Of a DNA stretch of 15,812 nt, positions 15,005 to 15,812 are shown piece after piece. Source of the stretch: an uncultured Bacteroidales bacterium (lineage in GTDB: Bacteria > Bacteroidota > Bacteroidia > Bacteroidales > Muribaculaceae); assembly GCA_949123685.1 (NCBI GenBank), contig CASBHZ010000068.1:1-15812 (forward strand), written 5' to 3'. A program made the position numbers and the translations under genes. How positions within the stretch are numbered: position 1 is the stretch's first letter; each line of letters starts with the position of its first letter. Under the pieces are notes generated by a model. That model searched no databases. It saw only the letters and a list, made by a program, of their open reading frames with translations, and was not told the origin of the DNA.

Positions 15005-15712
15005 ATGCCTGTTATAAAAACAATATCGGGAACCATAAAAACTATCGGGGAATTTATATTTCCACAATGTTGCCACCTATGTGGCACAAAACTGTCATGT
15101 AATGAAGAATGCATATGCCCGACATGCATATCCCGTCTGCCACGCACGCTCTTTCATAGAACCGGCATGAACCCCATGGAGCAAAGGTTTGCAGGCATAT
15201 TCGCATTCGAACGAGCCTCTGGACATTTCTTTTATTCCAGCCACTCCGATTTATCAATACTGATGCAAGATCTCAAATACAGGCATTATCGCGGACTTGC
15301 ACAATTCATGGGAAAACTTGTTGCAAAAGAATTACTAACTACCGCTTTCCTGTCTGACATAGATTATATAGTGCCTGTTCCTATGCACTTCATAAAAAAA
15401 GCGATGCGCGGTTACAACCAGACAGAAGAGATTGCAAAAGGTGTTCATGAAATCACGTCAATACCTATAAAACTAAACCTGAAAGCAACAAAGCCACATA
15501 AGACACAAACCAAATTGTCTATCCAGCAAAGGCGATCAAACACATCCGGCATATTCCAACTTGTAAATCCGGAAGAATTAAAAGACAAGCATATCCTTCT
15601 TCTTGATGACGTGTGCACCACAGGCTCCACACTCAGGAGCGCATCCGAATCCATCCTACGTGATTCCCCATCAACCCGATTGACCCTGCTCACAATCGGA
15701 GTAACATTCTAA
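15005..15712 (+). CDS. comF: ComF family phosphoribosyltransferase-like protein
   Basis: A 235-residue ComF/GntX-type protein. The N-terminus has a probable four-cysteine zinc site, CHLC (23-26) and CPTC (38-41). The phosphoribosyltransferase-like domain follows, with VPVPMH (123-128), RGYNQTEEIA (135-144) and the PRPP-loop signature ILLLDDVCTTGSTL (197-210). Homologs take part in DNA uptake during transformation in some bacteria; the role in Bacteroidales is not settled. The open frame reaches back to 14852, but that would overlap recX by 143 bases. The ATG at 14951 would still overlap by 44. I choose 15005 because it follows recX directly and leaves a short helix before FPQCC, as in homologs. 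It is the last gene of the prmC-recX operon, and no terminator hairpin is visible after it. Confidence 0.88.
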   Translation: MPVIKTISGTIKTIGEFIFPQCCHLCGTKLSCNEECICPTCISRLPRTLFHRTGMNPMEQRFAGIFAFERASGHFFYSSHSDLSILMQDLKYRHYRGLAQFMGKLVAKELLTTAFLSDIDYIVPVPMHFIKKAMRGYNQTEEIAKGVHEITSIPIKLNLKATKPHKTQTKLSIQQRRSNTSGIFQLVNPEELKDKHILLLDDVCTTGSTLRSASESILRDSPSTRLTLLTIGVTF

Positions 15713-15724
15713 CCCAAAATCCCC

Positions 15725-15773
15725 CACCCCCAATCTTCACTTCACCCACCCATACACCCCCAATCCTCACTTC
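15725..15773 (+). repeat. Direct repeat pair with 30-base spacing in C-rich tail
   Basis: CACCCCCAATCYTCACTTC occurs at 15725-15743 and 15755-15773, with one mismatch and exactly 30 bases apart. It lies in a non-coding stretch (15713-15812) that by hand count has about 57 C and only 4 G. The window ends before the element does, so more copies may follow. Confidence 0.7.
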
Positions 15774-15812
15774 CCGTACCGCACCGTCCCACACCCATCC
15801 CTCTACCGCCTC

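Overview
The window looks like a chromosomal segment of a gut-type Bacteroidales bacterium, possibly Muribaculaceae (the family placement is inference). Three things point there: a MurF–alanine racemase fusion, a DUF4831-family exported protein, and several promoters with the Bacteroidetes pattern TTTG-N20-TAnnTTTG. All twelve genes have recognisable families. I saw no tRNA, rRNA, CRISPR array, insertion sequence or phage gene, and no gene-free stretch longer than about 300 bases.

Layout: (1) 1-1303, + strand: the 3' part of a murF-alr fusion, cut by the window edge. Its stop codon abuts the stop codon of the convergent xseB. (2) 1304-5594, - strand: a probable operon nnr (NAD(P)HX repair) -> DUF4831 protein -> xseA -> xseB (exonuclease VII), driven by a promoter at 5658-5689. 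(3) 5715-6779, - strand: class II fructose-bisphosphate aldolase. It has its own terminator hairpin, and its promoter overlaps the end of the upstream nitroreductase gene (6934-7512, -). (4) 7579-8658, + strand: a fused DAHP synthase–chorismate mutase, divergent from the nitroreductase. It ends at a hairpin shared with the convergent gene on the other side. (5) 8684-13388, - strand: a tightly coupled three-gene operon of exported GH29 alpha-L-fucosidase -> CutC -> large exported transglutaminase-like protein. Both junctions are ATGA overlaps. The promoter is at 13498-13529, followed by a leader with an inverted repeat. (6) 13646-15712, + strand: prmC -> recX -> comF, with a promoter at 13579-13609. 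(7) 15713-15812: a C-rich, almost G-free tail with a 30-base-spaced direct repeat, cut by the window edge.

Most of the window is core metabolism and housekeeping: cell-wall D-alanine, DNA repair, cofactor repair, glycolysis, aromatic amino acids, release-factor methylation and RecA modulation. The accessory part is the fucosidase–cutC–transglutaminase operon. It joins a fucose-releasing enzyme, a TIM-barrel protein of disputed function, and a multidomain exported protein. That protein has one intact transglutaminase-like triad, a second transglutaminase-like module without catalytic residues, and a thioredoxin-like C-terminus without CxxC. A role in breaking down fucosylated host glycoproteins or glycopeptides is plausible but inferred.
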